The notes below the pieces were generated by a model. The model was given only the letters and a program-made list of their open reading frames with translations, was not told the DNA's origin and made no database searches. From Verrucomicrobia bacterium LW23 (GTDB taxonomy: Bacteria > Verrucomicrobiota > Verrucomicrobiia > Methylacidiphilales > UBA1321), in the NCBI GenBank assembly GCA_003054695.1, contig QAZA01000010.1:219284-283283 (forward strand): a stretch of DNA of 64,000 nucleotides, written 5' to 3'. Numbering within the stretch: position 1 is the stretch's first letter; each line of letters begins with the position of its first letter. Positions 1 through 8,373 of this stretch are shown in pieces. Made by a program: the position numbers and the translations under genes.

Positions 1-120
1 TATACAGAGGAAGACGAAGCACTGCAGGCCCGGTTCGTCGCTATTATGAAGACGGCCCAGCCGCACTTTATAGGAAGGTTGAGCCGCGACTTTGTGTACA
101 AATACCGTAACCTTCTCTGA
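1..120 (+). CDS. C-terminal end of an unidentified protein (cut by window edge)
   Basis: Frame 1 is open from the first base and reads 39 codons to a TGA at 118-120. The tail is basic and aromatic (it ends FVYKYRNLL). This is too little to assign a family. The gene converges on the - strand gene that stops at 145, with 24 bases between them and no obvious terminator hairpin. It is the only + strand coding sequence before 21981, so it may mark the downstream edge of the surface-sugar locus, or it may be another glycan gene. Confidence 0.55.
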   Translation, partial: YTEEDEALQARFVAIMKTAQPHFIGRLSRDFVYKYRNLL

Positions 121-144
121 TTCGCGCCTGCCTGCCCGCACACG

Positions 145-1884
145 CTACACAATCCGTATGCCCCGCAGATGCGCAGAGCACACGTGAGGGTCCTCAGCGC
201 TGAGGGCTCTCGCCTCCGGAAAGCGCAGGGTAACCCGCGTATGCGTGTGGTCGTGCTCCATCTCCACCTTGTGCGTCGATCCCGCGGGCTCCAGCGTAAT
301 CTCGACAGCCTTTTCCCCCTCCACAGCAATGGTTGCCTGCATGGGCTGCCACGTGGCCGGGCTGCCAAACTCCAGCGTTAGTGTTGACCCACGGGAGGAG
401 GCCCCCAGGGTAAACTTGGTTTCCTCGCCGCACCAGCCGTCGCGGCGCATGCCGGAGCAGCCAGGCATCGAGCGCGGAAAAAGGCCGTTCACGGGCTCCA
501 GCACCGTGGCGTAAAGCAGCTGCACCAGGCGCGCCTCCAGAATCTTCTTCTGCGCGGCCAAAGCTGACGCCATCGCGTCGTCCCCGGCCTTGATCAGATC
601 CAGGTCCGAAAGATCCTTCAGCAGGCGGAAGGTCGGGAGGTGCGAGACGACGTGCGGAAACGTGTCGTCCAGCATTCGCAAATCGCGTCGCACGGCTTCC
701 AATTCCCCCGCATCCCACTTGAGCGCAAGGGGAAGCAACTGGGCGCTGACGATGCTGTAAAGCTCGCGCGTTTCCTGCTCCGGCGAGATAAAGAAGCGAT
801 GCGTGGTCACCTCCCCCGGCAGCGCGCTGGTTGCGCCAACTTCCGTCAAGCGCTCCTCCAGCACCTTAAGCAGGCTGTCCGACTTCTCCCGACCATAGCG
901 CACGCGTTGCCCGGGCAGCGCAAAAGGCAGCTGGGGATCGCCGTAGCGAATGCCCTGGTGATCGGCACCCTGCTCTGTGTTGCTGATGATTGTGTAATCC
1001 GTAGCGCTAAAGTAGGCAATTTGCGCGTACCCGGCCAGCGAGCCCAGGAAGAGATTGCACGCGTTGATGAAGGCGATCTCGTGCCCGATGCCCATGCCCA
1101 GCGCGCGCAGGCTTACCACATTGGGCAGCCGAAGCAACGCCAGCGGCTTCTCCTGAAGGCGCCCCAGTACTACAAAGCGCACGTGCGGAAAAGCCCGGGC
1201 CGTCCGCTCCATAAAGTGGAACCACTGCGTGAAATCCTCGTCGCGGTCGAAATCCTGGCCCGATTCGGACGGCTTCAGCCCGGAATCCAGCCGCTTGAGC
1301 CGCGAGTGCACGGCCACCCAAAAGGTCTTCTCCGGGTAGCTCCCCTTCAGGGCTTCGATATCCGTGGCGCACTCCGGAACAATGCGCAGCCGGGGGCGGT
1401 TGCCCGTCTCGCGAAACCAGTCGTTAATCTCCGCGTGCATGGAGCACTTGCTGCGGTGGAAAGCGACAACGGCCTGGGGATTCTTGCGCTTCTCGTAAAT
1501 CTCCAGGTGCTCCGCGTAAGTGGCCCTGGCGGCCGGATCGGTGGCGGCCAGCTTTGTCCAGAAGTCGTCAAACGCCTGCCGCGAGGAGTGGAGCGTGAGG
1601 CTGGAGAACAGAGGGTGCGAGGTGAATGCGGACACCAGCTCCATCATAAAGAGGTCGGTAGCATGGGCCAGCGGCATCAGGATGGTGCAGCCGGACGCTT
1701 TCACGTCGCACACCAGATGCACATGCACGCCCTTGCGGCCGGCCGCCTGGCAGCGCAGGGCCGATTTCACGCACCACGTCATCGCATCTCCCAGGCCAAA
1801 AGGCAGGATGGAAAAGTCGTGAATGTCGTGAAAGATCTCGGGCTCCGGGGCCGGCTTTGAGGTAAACAGACTCTTCAGGTTCAT
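145..1884 (-). CDS. Glycosyltransferase-like protein of unknown specificity
   Basis: A 579-residue protein with an ATG start and no signal peptide. The region around residues 190-310 has the feel of a GT-B C-terminal half: a strand reading WVAVHSR, an FVVLGR strand about 60 residues later, then an INACNLFLGS segment and a YTII strand. This is the pattern seen in heptosyltransferase-like and TIGR04372-like proteins. The last 120 residues look beta-rich and may be a separate sandwich domain. It is the last gene of the long - strand carbohydrate locus, 40 bases below the SDR/methyltransferase fusion, so it probably transfers or recognises the sugar made upstream. The family assignment is from fold impression and context, not from a decisive motif. 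Confidence 0.5.
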   Translation of the reverse strand: MNLKSLFTSKPAPEPEIFHDIHDFSILPFGLGDAMTWCVKSALRCQAAGRKGVHVHLVCDVKASGCTILMPLAHATDLFMMELVSAFTSHPLFSSLTLHSSRQAFDDFWTKLAATDPAARATYAEHLEIYEKRKNPQAVVAFHRSKCSMHAEINDWFRETGNRPRLRIVPECATDIEALKGSYPEKTFWVAVHSRLKRLDSGLKPSESGQDFDRDEDFTQWFHFMERTARAFPHVRFVVLGRLQEKPLALLRLPNVVSLRALGMGIGHEIAFINACNLFLGSLAGYAQIAYFSATDYTIISNTEQGADHQGIRYGDPQLPFALPGQRVRYGREKSDSLLKVLEERLTEVGATSALPGEVTTHRFFISPEQETRELYSIVSAQLLPLALKWDAGELEAVRRDLRMLDDTFPHVVSHLPTFRLLKDLSDLDLIKAGDDAMASALAAQKKILEARLVQLLYATVLEPVNGLFPRSMPGCSGMRRDGWCGEETKFTLGASSRGSTLTLEFGSPATWQPMQATIAVEGEKAVEITLEPAGSTHKVEMEHDHTHTRVTLRFPEARALSAEDPHVCSAHLRGIRIV

Positions 1885-1924
1885 GATAGCGAACAGGATG
1901 GATCAAAAAAAGCAGGCAGCCAGC

Positions 1925-3919
1925 CTACACGTTGCACGGCCCGTGGTAACGCACCGTACCGCCGCCCAGGCGCCGGATGATCTTGGCCGCAATGGGCGTG
2001 GGCTGAGCCACATACACATCGCTGTCCGGCGGAACCTGCGCGGGGCTGACAATAGGGACGCCGTTGTGCAACTGGCCGATACGGTTGGTGTCTTCGTCCA
2101 CGTAAAACGCGGGCTTTTGACTAAGCTGCCCGGTCACCCACGTGCCGGCAATGGACGTGCCGAAAATGCCCCACGAGCGCGACTTCGCGGCCATCTCCGT
2201 GGCCTGGCGGACGATCTCGCTCAGCCACGTTACGGTTTCGCCGGCGGTCGCAGCGCCTTCGCCTTCGGTCGTGGTGGATGCGGCCGCGCTGCCGGAGGCA
2301 TCCAGATTGGCCAGGAGGGAGAGCTCTTTGGTCACCCACGATTTGGTAGCCACCACAACGTTAAAGCCGGCCTTTTGGAGCAGGGCGGCGGCTGTTTCCA
2401 CGCTAAAGTGGGTGGCATGGTCGGCAATCAGCAGCTCAAACGGGTTGTCCTGGTAGGAGGGGAGCTCCACCAGCAGGAAGCCATCGGGGGCAAGCATGGA
2501 GCGAATCTGCTTCAGGAAAGGCAGCGGATTCTCGATATGCTCCAGCACGTGGATCAGGGAGATCAGGTTAAAGGTGCCGGGCACCTCTTCCAGGCGGCCG
2601 GTGTAAAGCGTATCGAAGCCGGGCAAGGCCGTGATCGTGGCTTTGTCCTTGTCGTCAAACTCCGTGCCGCTCAGCTTCCAGTCCGGGTAAAGGCGGCCAA
2701 AGGCTTTGATAAAACGACCGTTGCCGCAGCCAATATCGAGCAGGTGGCCGGATTGCGGAAGAGGCGCGGCATCCCGCACGCGACGCAGCAGCCACTCGGA
2801 GCGCGGGAGCGTTTGGCCGGATTCGGAATCGAATACCTTCTGCTCTTCGCCGCCGCTTTGGTAGTAGATGGAGTAAGATTTGTAGATTGCTTCAATCTCC
2901 TTCTGCCATTCCTTATCGCACGAGGCCTGCACGGCGCCGCACGCCTTGCAGGTAAACAGCAGCCCGCCGGAGGCCCATATCTTGCTGTCCGACGTAATGC
3001 GTTGCATGGCACTGTATTCCGTGTGCAGGTTGACATCGGTGCTACTGCAGATGTGGCACGTGAGAAGGCGATCGGACGGGGCGTGCATATTCAGAAAGAG
3101 GGAGTGAAGTGTGTTTTCGACAGAAGGCAATGTACGTCCGGGAAGAACCGTATAGGATGCAGACTTTTCGACAGGAATGGGACCGGAAGAACCCGGCCTG
3201 GAAACGGGTTGCACCAGTTGCTCAGGAAGCCCCTTGGCCCTGGCAAGCAGTAGCGCGGCCTCCGCATAGGATATCGAGCGATCGCCCGCAAGTAGCCACA
3301 TGCCCGGCCTGAAATGTTGAAGCAGGCCGAGCAGCTCCGTTGTTACATACGAGAGCAGTACCGGCGAGAAACTGTAGTTATCAAAAGGCGCAATAACTTC
3401 GCCCTTTAGCAACGATGCATACCAGCGTTGAAAGAGGGGAAACTCCCCATGAATAACTTTGGACAGCTGAACAATGGCAACACGTGGCGAAAGTGCCTGC
3501 AGTTGCCGAACCGTCTCCGCCTTCTGCCGCCCGTACTCCGTGGAGGCGCCATCCAGGCTGGTGGTGGGGAAGATGATCGCTACTCCCCTCTCCAGCAGGC
3601 ACTTGGCCAGCAAAACGGTGTTGGTTACATTAATTTGCCGCGTTCCAACGGGGTCGGCTTCGCACTTGTCGACACGTGTCTCCCCGGCACACAATATCGC
3701 CACGCGGCAGTCGCCCGGCAGCTCCCAGCCCGACGGCTGCGCGAGATCGAGGTGCCGGACATTCGCCGCGAGGGGGCCGGGCTGACGGGAGGTGCCGATC
3801 CAGCGAACGCCCGCCTCGTCGCAGGCTTTGGCAAGGCTTCTGCCCAGCAGGCTGGTGCAGCCGCAAATAAGCACGCCGGCATTGGCGGCGCTTGCGTTAT
3901 TCGGATAGGGTGGCGTCAT
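1925..3919 (-). CDS. Fusion: RmlD-like SDR plus zinc-ribbon C-methyltransferase
   Basis: A 664-residue protein joining two enzymes. Residues about 12-270 form an extended SDR with an N-terminal GCTSLLG nucleotide loop, resembling dTDP-4-dehydrorhamnose reductase (RmlD). Residues about 285-325 hold a zinc ribbon of two CxxC pairs (CHIC and CKAC). Residues about 385-500 are a class I SAM methyltransferase with motif I LLDIGCGNGRF. The end (WGIFGTSIAG onward) resembles the C-terminal domain of deoxysugar C-methyltransferases of the TylC3/NovU type. Known C-methyltransferases act on 4-keto deoxysugar nucleotides, and an RmlD-type reductase acts on the 4-keto product, so the fusion could carry out two successive steps. 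The ATG at 3919 lies 36 bases after the transketolase stop. Confidence 0.75.
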   Translation of the reverse strand: MTPPYPNNASAANAGVLICGCTSLLGRSLAKACDEAGVRWIGTSRQPGPLAANVRHLDLAQPSGWELPGDCRVAILCAGETRVDKCEADPVGTRQINVTNTVLLAKCLLERGVAIIFPTTSLDGASTEYGRQKAETVRQLQALSPRVAIVQLSKVIHGEFPLFQRWYASLLKGEVIAPFDNYSFSPVLLSYVTTELLGLLQHFRPGMWLLAGDRSISYAEAALLLARAKGLPEQLVQPVSRPGSSGPIPVEKSASYTVLPGRTLPSVENTLHSLFLNMHAPSDRLLTCHICSSTDVNLHTEYSAMQRITSDSKIWASGGLLFTCKACGAVQASCDKEWQKEIEAIYKSYSIYYQSGGEEQKVFDSESGQTLPRSEWLLRRVRDAAPLPQSGHLLDIGCGNGRFIKAFGRLYPDWKLSGTEFDDKDKATITALPGFDTLYTGRLEEVPGTFNLISLIHVLEHIENPLPFLKQIRSMLAPDGFLLVELPSYQDNPFELLIADHATHFSVETAAALLQKAGFNVVVATKSWVTKELSLLANLDASGSAAASTTTEGEGAATAGETVTWLSEIVRQATEMAAKSRSWGIFGTSIAGTWVTGQLSQKPAFYVDEDTNRIGQLHNGVPIVSPAQVPPDSDVYVAQPTPIAAKIIRRLGGGTVRYHGPCNV

Positions 3920-3955
3920 CCAATGGTTCCCGTGGTGGCAAGGGCAAGCGTCCGC

Positions 3956-4912
3956 TCACGTGACGTTGAGGCTTGCGGCGAGGGCTTGCTGGATGCGGGG
4001 GCCGAGGGCCTCGGGGGTGAGACCGAAGTGGGCGTTGGCTTCTTCGGTGTCGCAGGTTTTGTGCAGGAATTCGTCCGCCGTGCCGAAGCGCAGCAGGCGG
4101 GCGGGGAGCTCGGGGCGGTCCGCTTTCCACTCGGCGATGCTGCCGCCGAGGCCGCCAAGGACGCTGTGTTCCTCCAGCGTGGCGACGACGCGCGCGGTGC
4201 TGAACGCGCGGTGCAACGTGTTTTCGTCCAACGGCTTAACGGTGTGGAAGCTGTGGACGGACGCGTGGATATCGCGCGCCTTCAGCCAGTCCGCCAGTGC
4301 GAGCGCGGTGGGCAGCATCACGCCGGTGCTCAGCAGCGCCACTTCGTCGCTCTCCCCCTGGCCATGGCCGCCGCGCATGGGGATGGCTTTGCCCAGCGTA
4401 AACGCGGGGACGCTCGGATGCACTACGGGTTCGCCCTTTTTGCCAATGCGGATGTAGGTGGGGTTCGGATCCTGCAGGCTGGCGCGAAGCGCGGCGCGCA
4501 CTTCCTGGGAGTCCGCCGGCGCGACGACGTTGAGGTGCGGAAGCAGGCGCAGCATCCCCATCTCCTCGCACGAATGGTGCGTGGCGCCCAGCGAGGCGTA
4601 CGCCAGGCCGGAGCCGGTGCCGACGAGAATCACCGGCACGTGATGATAACACATGTCCACGCGAATCTGCTCCACGCAGCGATACGTGAGGAAGGGCGCG
4701 ATGGTGTAGCACACCGGCCGAAACCCCGCCATGGCGAGGCCGGCGGCCAGGCCGATCATGTTGGCCTCCGCAATGCCGCAGTTGTAAAAGCGGTTGGGGC
4801 ACGCCTCTTTAAAGCGATCGAACAGCCGGTTGCCGATGTCGCCGGCAAGCAGCACAATGCGCTCGTCCGTCTGGGCCAGGGCCGTGATTTCCTCTGCAAA
4901 AGCGTTTCTCAT
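3956..4912 (-). CDS. Transketolase, C-terminal (pyrimidine-binding) subunit, copy A
   Basis: A 318-residue split-transketolase half. The N-terminal pyrimidine-binding domain has the catalytic glutamate in GIAEANMIGLAAG (residues about 46-58), and the C-terminal third is the transketolase C-domain. Together with the 289-residue partner upstream it would move a two-carbon ketol unit between sugar phosphates using thiamine diphosphate. Such split pairs occur in pentose pathways and in surface-sugar clusters. It differs from copy B at only about four residues (for example VDM for VDL, RAAL for RGAL). Its stop overlaps a leftover GTGAGC start codon of a gene that is absent at this copy. Confidence 0.93.
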   Translation of the reverse strand: MRNAFAEEITALAQTDERIVLLAGDIGNRLFDRFKEACPNRFYNCGIAEANMIGLAAGLAMAGFRPVCYTIAPFLTYRCVEQIRVDMCYHHVPVILVGTGSGLAYASLGATHHSCEEMGMLRLLPHLNVVAPADSQEVRAALRASLQDPNPTYIRIGKKGEPVVHPSVPAFTLGKAIPMRGGHGQGESDEVALLSTGVMLPTALALADWLKARDIHASVHSFHTVKPLDENTLHRAFSTARVVATLEEHSVLGGLGGSIAEWKADRPELPARLLRFGTADEFLHKTCDTEEANAHFGLTPEALGPRIQQALAASLNVT

Positions 4913-4962
4913 GGAAAAAAGTAGGGAAGTGAGTAAGCGTTTAATGCTAAAGGACTTAGAGC

Positions 4963-5832
4963 TTAGTGCGCCTTCTTCGGGCCGGAACCCGCAGGAATGA
5001 CCGGCGCCGGAAGCCCCAGCTCCAGAAACGCCGCCGTTACCTCCGACGCCTTGGGGATGCGATAGTGCCAGTTATTGTCGTCCTCCATAAAGGAGACGCC
5101 CTTGCCCTTCACCGTATGCGCGATAATCGCCAGCGGCTTGCCCGAGGGGTGCGGCACTGTGGCAAGCGCGCCTGTCAGCGCTGCAAGATCATGCCCATCA
5201 ACCTCTTGCGCATGCCAGCCAAAGGCGCGCCACTTCTCCACCAGCGGGGAGAGCGACGTGACTTCCTCGCTGCGGCCCGTGGCCTGCCACTTGTTGTAAT
5301 CCACTATAACCACAAGGTTATCCAGCTTAAGCGCGGGGGCCAGCAACGCGCCCTCCCACACCGTGCCTTCGTTGCACTCGCCGTCGCTCAGCACCGTAAA
5401 CACGCGGTAGCTTTGCCCGCGAATCTTCGCCGCAAGCGCCAGACCCAGCGAAATCGGCAACCCGTGGCCCAGCGATCCCGTCGCCAGCTCCACCCCGGGC
5501 GCGCAGTGCGGGCTCGGCTGCTCCGCCAGAGCGGCGCCATGCGTGGCGAACGTGTCGATCAGCTCCCGACCAAAAAAACCGTGCTCCGCAAGCACCGCAT
5601 ACAGCGCCATCGCCGCGTGCCCCTTGCTCAGGATCGCACGATCGCGCAGCGGATCCTCCGGAGCCTTCGGATCGATCCTCAGCGCCGCCCCATACAGCGC
5701 CACCAAAATATCCACCACCGACAGCGACGACCCCAGATGCGGCGTCCCTGCACGGTGCGACATCATTATCACTTCCCCACGCATCCGCGCGGAGACTGCC
5801 GCAAGCTCACTGATCGTTTCGGTGCACTCCAT
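4963..5832 (-). CDS. Transketolase, N-terminal (TPP-binding) subunit, copy A
   Basis: A 289-residue subunit that begins MECTETISELAAV. It contains the early transketolase signatures SHRAGTPHLGSS (about residues 25-36) and SKGHAAMALYA, and the TPP/Mg motif SDGECNEGTVWEGA followed by DYNKWQATG, here with SDG in place of the usual GDG. It ends in a Lys-rich KKAH tail. The gap to the downstream C-terminal subunit is 50 bases, so the two are surely co-transcribed. Only two residues differ from copy B (ARMRG versus ARLRG, GQSY versus GQAY). Confidence 0.93.
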   Translation of the reverse strand: MECTETISELAAVSARMRGEVIMMSHRAGTPHLGSSLSVVDILVALYGAALRIDPKAPEDPLRDRAILSKGHAAMALYAVLAEHGFFGRELIDTFATHGAALAEQPSPHCAPGVELATGSLGHGLPISLGLALAAKIRGQSYRVFTVLSDGECNEGTVWEGALLAPALKLDNLVVIVDYNKWQATGRSEEVTSLSPLVEKWRAFGWHAQEVDGHDLAALTGALATVPHPSGKPLAIIAHTVKGKGVSFMEDDNNWHYRIPKASEVTAAFLELGLPAPVIPAGSGPKKAH

Positions 5833-5853
5833 GATTGCGCAAAAGTATAAGGA

Positions 5854-5891
5854 TCACGGGTGCACGATACAATGAATTACTTCGCCGGAGC
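5854..5891 (-). pseudogene. 3' fragment of the zinc-type dehydrogenase gene
   Basis: Read on the - strand, these 38 bases encode SGEVIHCIVHP and a TGA. This is exactly the end of the intact dehydrogenase at 10268-11296. The homology stops abruptly at 5891, where unrelated GC-rich sequence begins. It is a duplication scar and has no function of its own, except that it still supplies the sequence upstream of the copy A transketolase genes. Confidence 0.9.
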
Positions 5892-5971
5892 CACGGCCGG
5901 GCCGCTCGCCCTGCTGCCGCGCAGGGCCGCGCTCCGCTGCCCCTCCTCGCCCCGTTCTCCCCAATCCAGCT

Positions 5972-6634
5972 TTACTCGAAATAGATAAAGCTGTAGTCGC
6001 CCGTGTAGCCGGTTTGCTTAAACCACCACTCCCACTCCGCCGGGGTGCAAAACGCCTCGCACGTAAACTGCCAGTAGAGGAGATTCGCCTTCTCGGACTC
6101 GTTGCGGTAGGATTCCACCACCAGGTACGCGTTGGTTTTGGTAACGCGCTGCATCTCGCGCAGGGCCGGGTCCAGCTCGTAGTTATAAAGATTGTGCAGC
6201 GTGTTGAGCGAGATGACGAGGTCGAAGCTCTTGTCCGCAAACGGCAACTCCTTCGCATGGCCCTGGTGGAGGAACGGCTTGACTTCCTCCTTGGCGTGCT
6301 CGATGGCATAGCCGGAGATATCCAGGCCGGCGACCTCGAGGCCTGGGACAGCCTGGGTCAGGTCGTACAGCAGGTAGCCTTTGCCGCAGCCGATATCCAG
6401 CACGCGCTGGCCGGCTTTGAGGTCGTAATGCTTGGCCAGGCGCTCGGCGACAGCCTTCCAGCGGCCGTCGTAACGCATTCCACCGTAACCGGTTTCGCGG
6501 CTGCCATCCCAGTAATCGTAGCCCCACTGCTTGGCCAGCTGCGCGACTTCGGCCTTGGGGCGGCCATTGACACGAGCCAGGTAGTCGCGTGTCGTCTTGG
6601 TATGGACGGGCGTAACGAAATCAATGTAGGGCAT
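5972..6634 (-). CDS. Class I SAM-dependent methyltransferase
   Basis: A 220-residue protein with methyltransferase motif I VLDIGCGKGYLLYD at residues 78-91. It also has AGLDISGYAIEHAKE (motif II region), FDLVISLNTLHNL (motif IV) and VVESYRNESE (post motif). The size and the short N-terminal lead are typical of small-molecule methyltransferases of the Methyltransf_11/25 type. It sits in the carbohydrate locus between an APH-like kinase and the duplicated transketolase pair, so a sugar or sugar nucleotide is the likely substrate. The 80 bases between its stop and the dehydrogenase scar at 5891 are noncoding and GC-rich. Confidence 0.82.
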   Translation of the reverse strand: MPYIDFVTPVHTKTTRDYLARVNGRPKAEVAQLAKQWGYDYWDGSRETGYGGMRYDGRWKAVAERLAKHYDLKAGQRVLDIGCGKGYLLYDLTQAVPGLEVAGLDISGYAIEHAKEEVKPFLHQGHAKELPFADKSFDLVISLNTLHNLYNYELDPALREMQRVTKTNAYLVVESYRNESEKANLLYWQFTCEAFCTPAEWEWWFKQTGYTGDYSFIYFE

Positions 6635-6660
6635 AAGAAAAAGGAAGCGTTGTGTACGGT

Positions 6661-7749
6661 TTATTCGGAAATAACAGGCTGCAGAAAATCGAAATCAACA
6701 GTAAGCGCGGCAAGGGATCTCTTCGCTTTATCCAGCTGCAAGCGCTGCTTGTCGGCGCGGGCGCCGGAGGGACTGGCGAAGCGGCGGCGGTCCTTGCCGG
6801 TAGGGAGGAACTCGTTGAGCACAATGCAGCACCATTTAAGCTGGTACAGTGGCAGCAACAGTTGAATCTTCCCCGCGTCCATCAGATCCGGAAGTGCCTG
6901 CTGCAGAAGGCTATAGCTATGCCGCCACAAAGCGTGCGGCACGGGAAGCGCCGGCTGGCTGAGGAAATCGCAGAAGAACTTGGCGGGATCATCCACGCCC
7001 GCGTACTCAAAATCAAAGAAGTGCAGCGCGCCGGCGGAGTCGCTCAGCGCGTTGTGAAAGCCAAAGTCCGAAGGCGAGACGCAACGACGGGCAGCAGGCA
7101 ACTCCTCGCTGAGGTTGGCGCCGGAGCCGCGGATGACGTCCCGCAGCTGGTCAAAGCACGGGCGCAGTCTCTCGGCAACAAACGCCGCGGCCTCCTGCTC
7201 CAGCGGCGTGATGGGCGGCTCGTCGTCGGAGCGCTCGCGCCGCGGATTCAGGCCGGTCTCCAGACGAAGCACGCGACGCTCCACGCAATCCAGATGCGTC
7301 TGCAGGGAGAAACATGCCTCGGAGGCTGGAGACATGTCGGCCCAGTTTGCATGCTGACCAGGCGGGTTCAGCGCGATGAAAAACTGCAGGGCCTGCTCAA
7401 CGGAGTTCTCGCTGATGACATCGACCGTGAGCTTGCGACCTTCGATCCACGAGAAAAGCCCCAGCCCGTGCGGGCGCGACCACGCGAGCGCGCGGGCGGT
7501 GCGCGGCTGCGCGGGGAGCTTGCCCAGGTAGGTGTAGAACGAGTTCTCGGCGTGAAAACGGTCGCGTGTGTCGCCGGGCGACTGGAAAAAATGCTTGAGC
7601 ACCAACGGCGCGGTAAGAGCCTCGGCCTCAACGCGATAGACGCGATTATTCGCGCCGCCGGAAAGCGGCTCGACTGTAAAGCTGCCCGTGCAGCCCACGG
7701 ATTCGAGGATTGCAGCGGTGCCGTCCGGCGGCTGAAAAGGTTCGCTCAT
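6661..7749 (-). CDS. APH/choline-kinase-like phosphotransferase
   Basis: A 362-residue protein with the kinase-like fold of aminoglycoside and choline kinases. An early glycine-rich SGGANNRVYRVE and a VLKHF lysine strand form the ATP site. The catalytic loop reads SDFGFHNAL, and the metal-binding Asp sits in FFDFEYAG. The spacing matches the HGDxHxxN / IDWE pattern of APH enzymes, with a modified first element. In polysaccharide loci such kinases usually phosphorylate sugars or polyols, and antibiotic resistance is unlikely here. It starts 3 bases after the HAD gene stop and lies upstream of the methyltransferase, so the three form a tight operon unit. Confidence 0.75.
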   Translation of the reverse strand: MSEPFQPPDGTAAILESVGCTGSFTVEPLSGGANNRVYRVEAEALTAPLVLKHFFQSPGDTRDRFHAENSFYTYLGKLPAQPRTARALAWSRPHGLGLFSWIEGRKLTVDVISENSVEQALQFFIALNPPGQHANWADMSPASEACFSLQTHLDCVERRVLRLETGLNPRRERSDDEPPITPLEQEAAAFVAERLRPCFDQLRDVIRGSGANLSEELPAARRCVSPSDFGFHNALSDSAGALHFFDFEYAGVDDPAKFFCDFLSQPALPVPHALWRHSYSLLQQALPDLMDAGKIQLLLPLYQLKWCCIVLNEFLPTGKDRRRFASPSGARADKQRLQLDKAKRSLAALTVDFDFLQPVISE

Positions 7750-7752
7750 GTG

Positions 7753-8373
7753 TCAGGCGCTTACCAGGGCCGGGATCTCCGCCCACGAGTGAACGATGGT
7801 GTAATGCTCCGAGGGCCGGACGTTTTTCTGCGGATCGAAGAGGATTCGCCGAATGCCGGACGGAAACGCCGGATCGAGCAAGAACTCGGGGAGGTCATCG
7901 ATAAACACCTGGCAGCCAAGGGCTTCCGCTCGCTGAGCCTTCTCGGTTTTGGTGGGGGCAAACCACACATTGCCGCGCGGCAGGCCGATGGCGCTGGAGT
8001 GGACACCCTGCGTCTCCAACCAGCGGCGGGCGGACTCGTGGAGGTCGACGGGCTCCCCCTTGATGGGGTAGCGCGTTTTGTGGCTGACGATGTGGAGGGT
8101 CCAGCCGCTTGCGATGCCTTGGCGGATGAAGTCGAGCGCGCCCGGGTAGGCTTCGGCCTCCACGATGCGGTTGCCGTACACCACGCCCTGCATCTCGGTC
8201 CACGCGGGTTCCCGGCCGATTTGGCGCAGGTAGTTGCGCACGGCGGTTTTGTTTACCGGCACGTCGTCGGGGATGAGCTTTTGCTCAGCGGCGACGCGAT
8301 GGAACAGCGTATCGTAGCAAACGAGGGTGTTGTCGAAATCGATGCCGACGACGATGGGTGGTTGGGTGCTCAC
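7753..8373 (-). CDS. HAD-superfamily phosphatase-like protein
   Basis: A 206-residue protein read from a GTG that overlaps the stop of the upstream transketolase gene by four bases (GTGA). A longer open frame exists but would be antisense-like sequence inside the transketolase gene. HAD motif I is GIDFDNTLV (nucleophile Asp12, acid Asp14), motif II is IVSHKTR and motif IV is IDDLPEFLLD. The roughly 80 residues between motifs I and II would be a cap. HAD phosphatases remove phosphate from sugar phosphates, and heptose pathways need such a step (GmhB), although this protein is not of the GmhB sequence type. The start codon alone was carried along in the duplicated block at 3954. Confidence 0.78.
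   Translation of the reverse strand: MSTQPPIVVGIDFDNTLVCYDTLFHRVAAEQKLIPDDVPVNKTAVRNYLRQIGREPAWTEMQGVVYGNRIVEAEAYPGALDFIRQGIASGWTLHIVSHKTRYPIKGEPVDLHESARRWLETQGVHSSAIGLPRGNVWFAPTKTEKAQRAEALGCQVFIDDLPEFLLDPAFPSGIRRILFDPQKNVRPSEHYTIVHSWAEIPALVSA

Larger units (their letters stand above)
3954..5891. repeat. Direct repeat copy A of the transketolase block (1938 bp)
   Basis: This block aligns without a single gap to 8368-10305 (same length, offset 4414). Identity starts at the GCTCACGTGA over the downstream gene junction and stops after TTCGCCGGAGC. Copy A carries two scars. The last codons of the dehydrogenase gene from 10268 are left at 5854-5891, and the GTGAGC start of the HAD gene is left at 3954-3959, but neither gene continues here. 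Copy A is therefore the derived copy. Differences from copy B are patchy and mostly at third codon positions. The 59 bases at the 5833-5891 end are identical, and the 50-base spacer between the two genes differs at one base. Confidence 0.95.
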
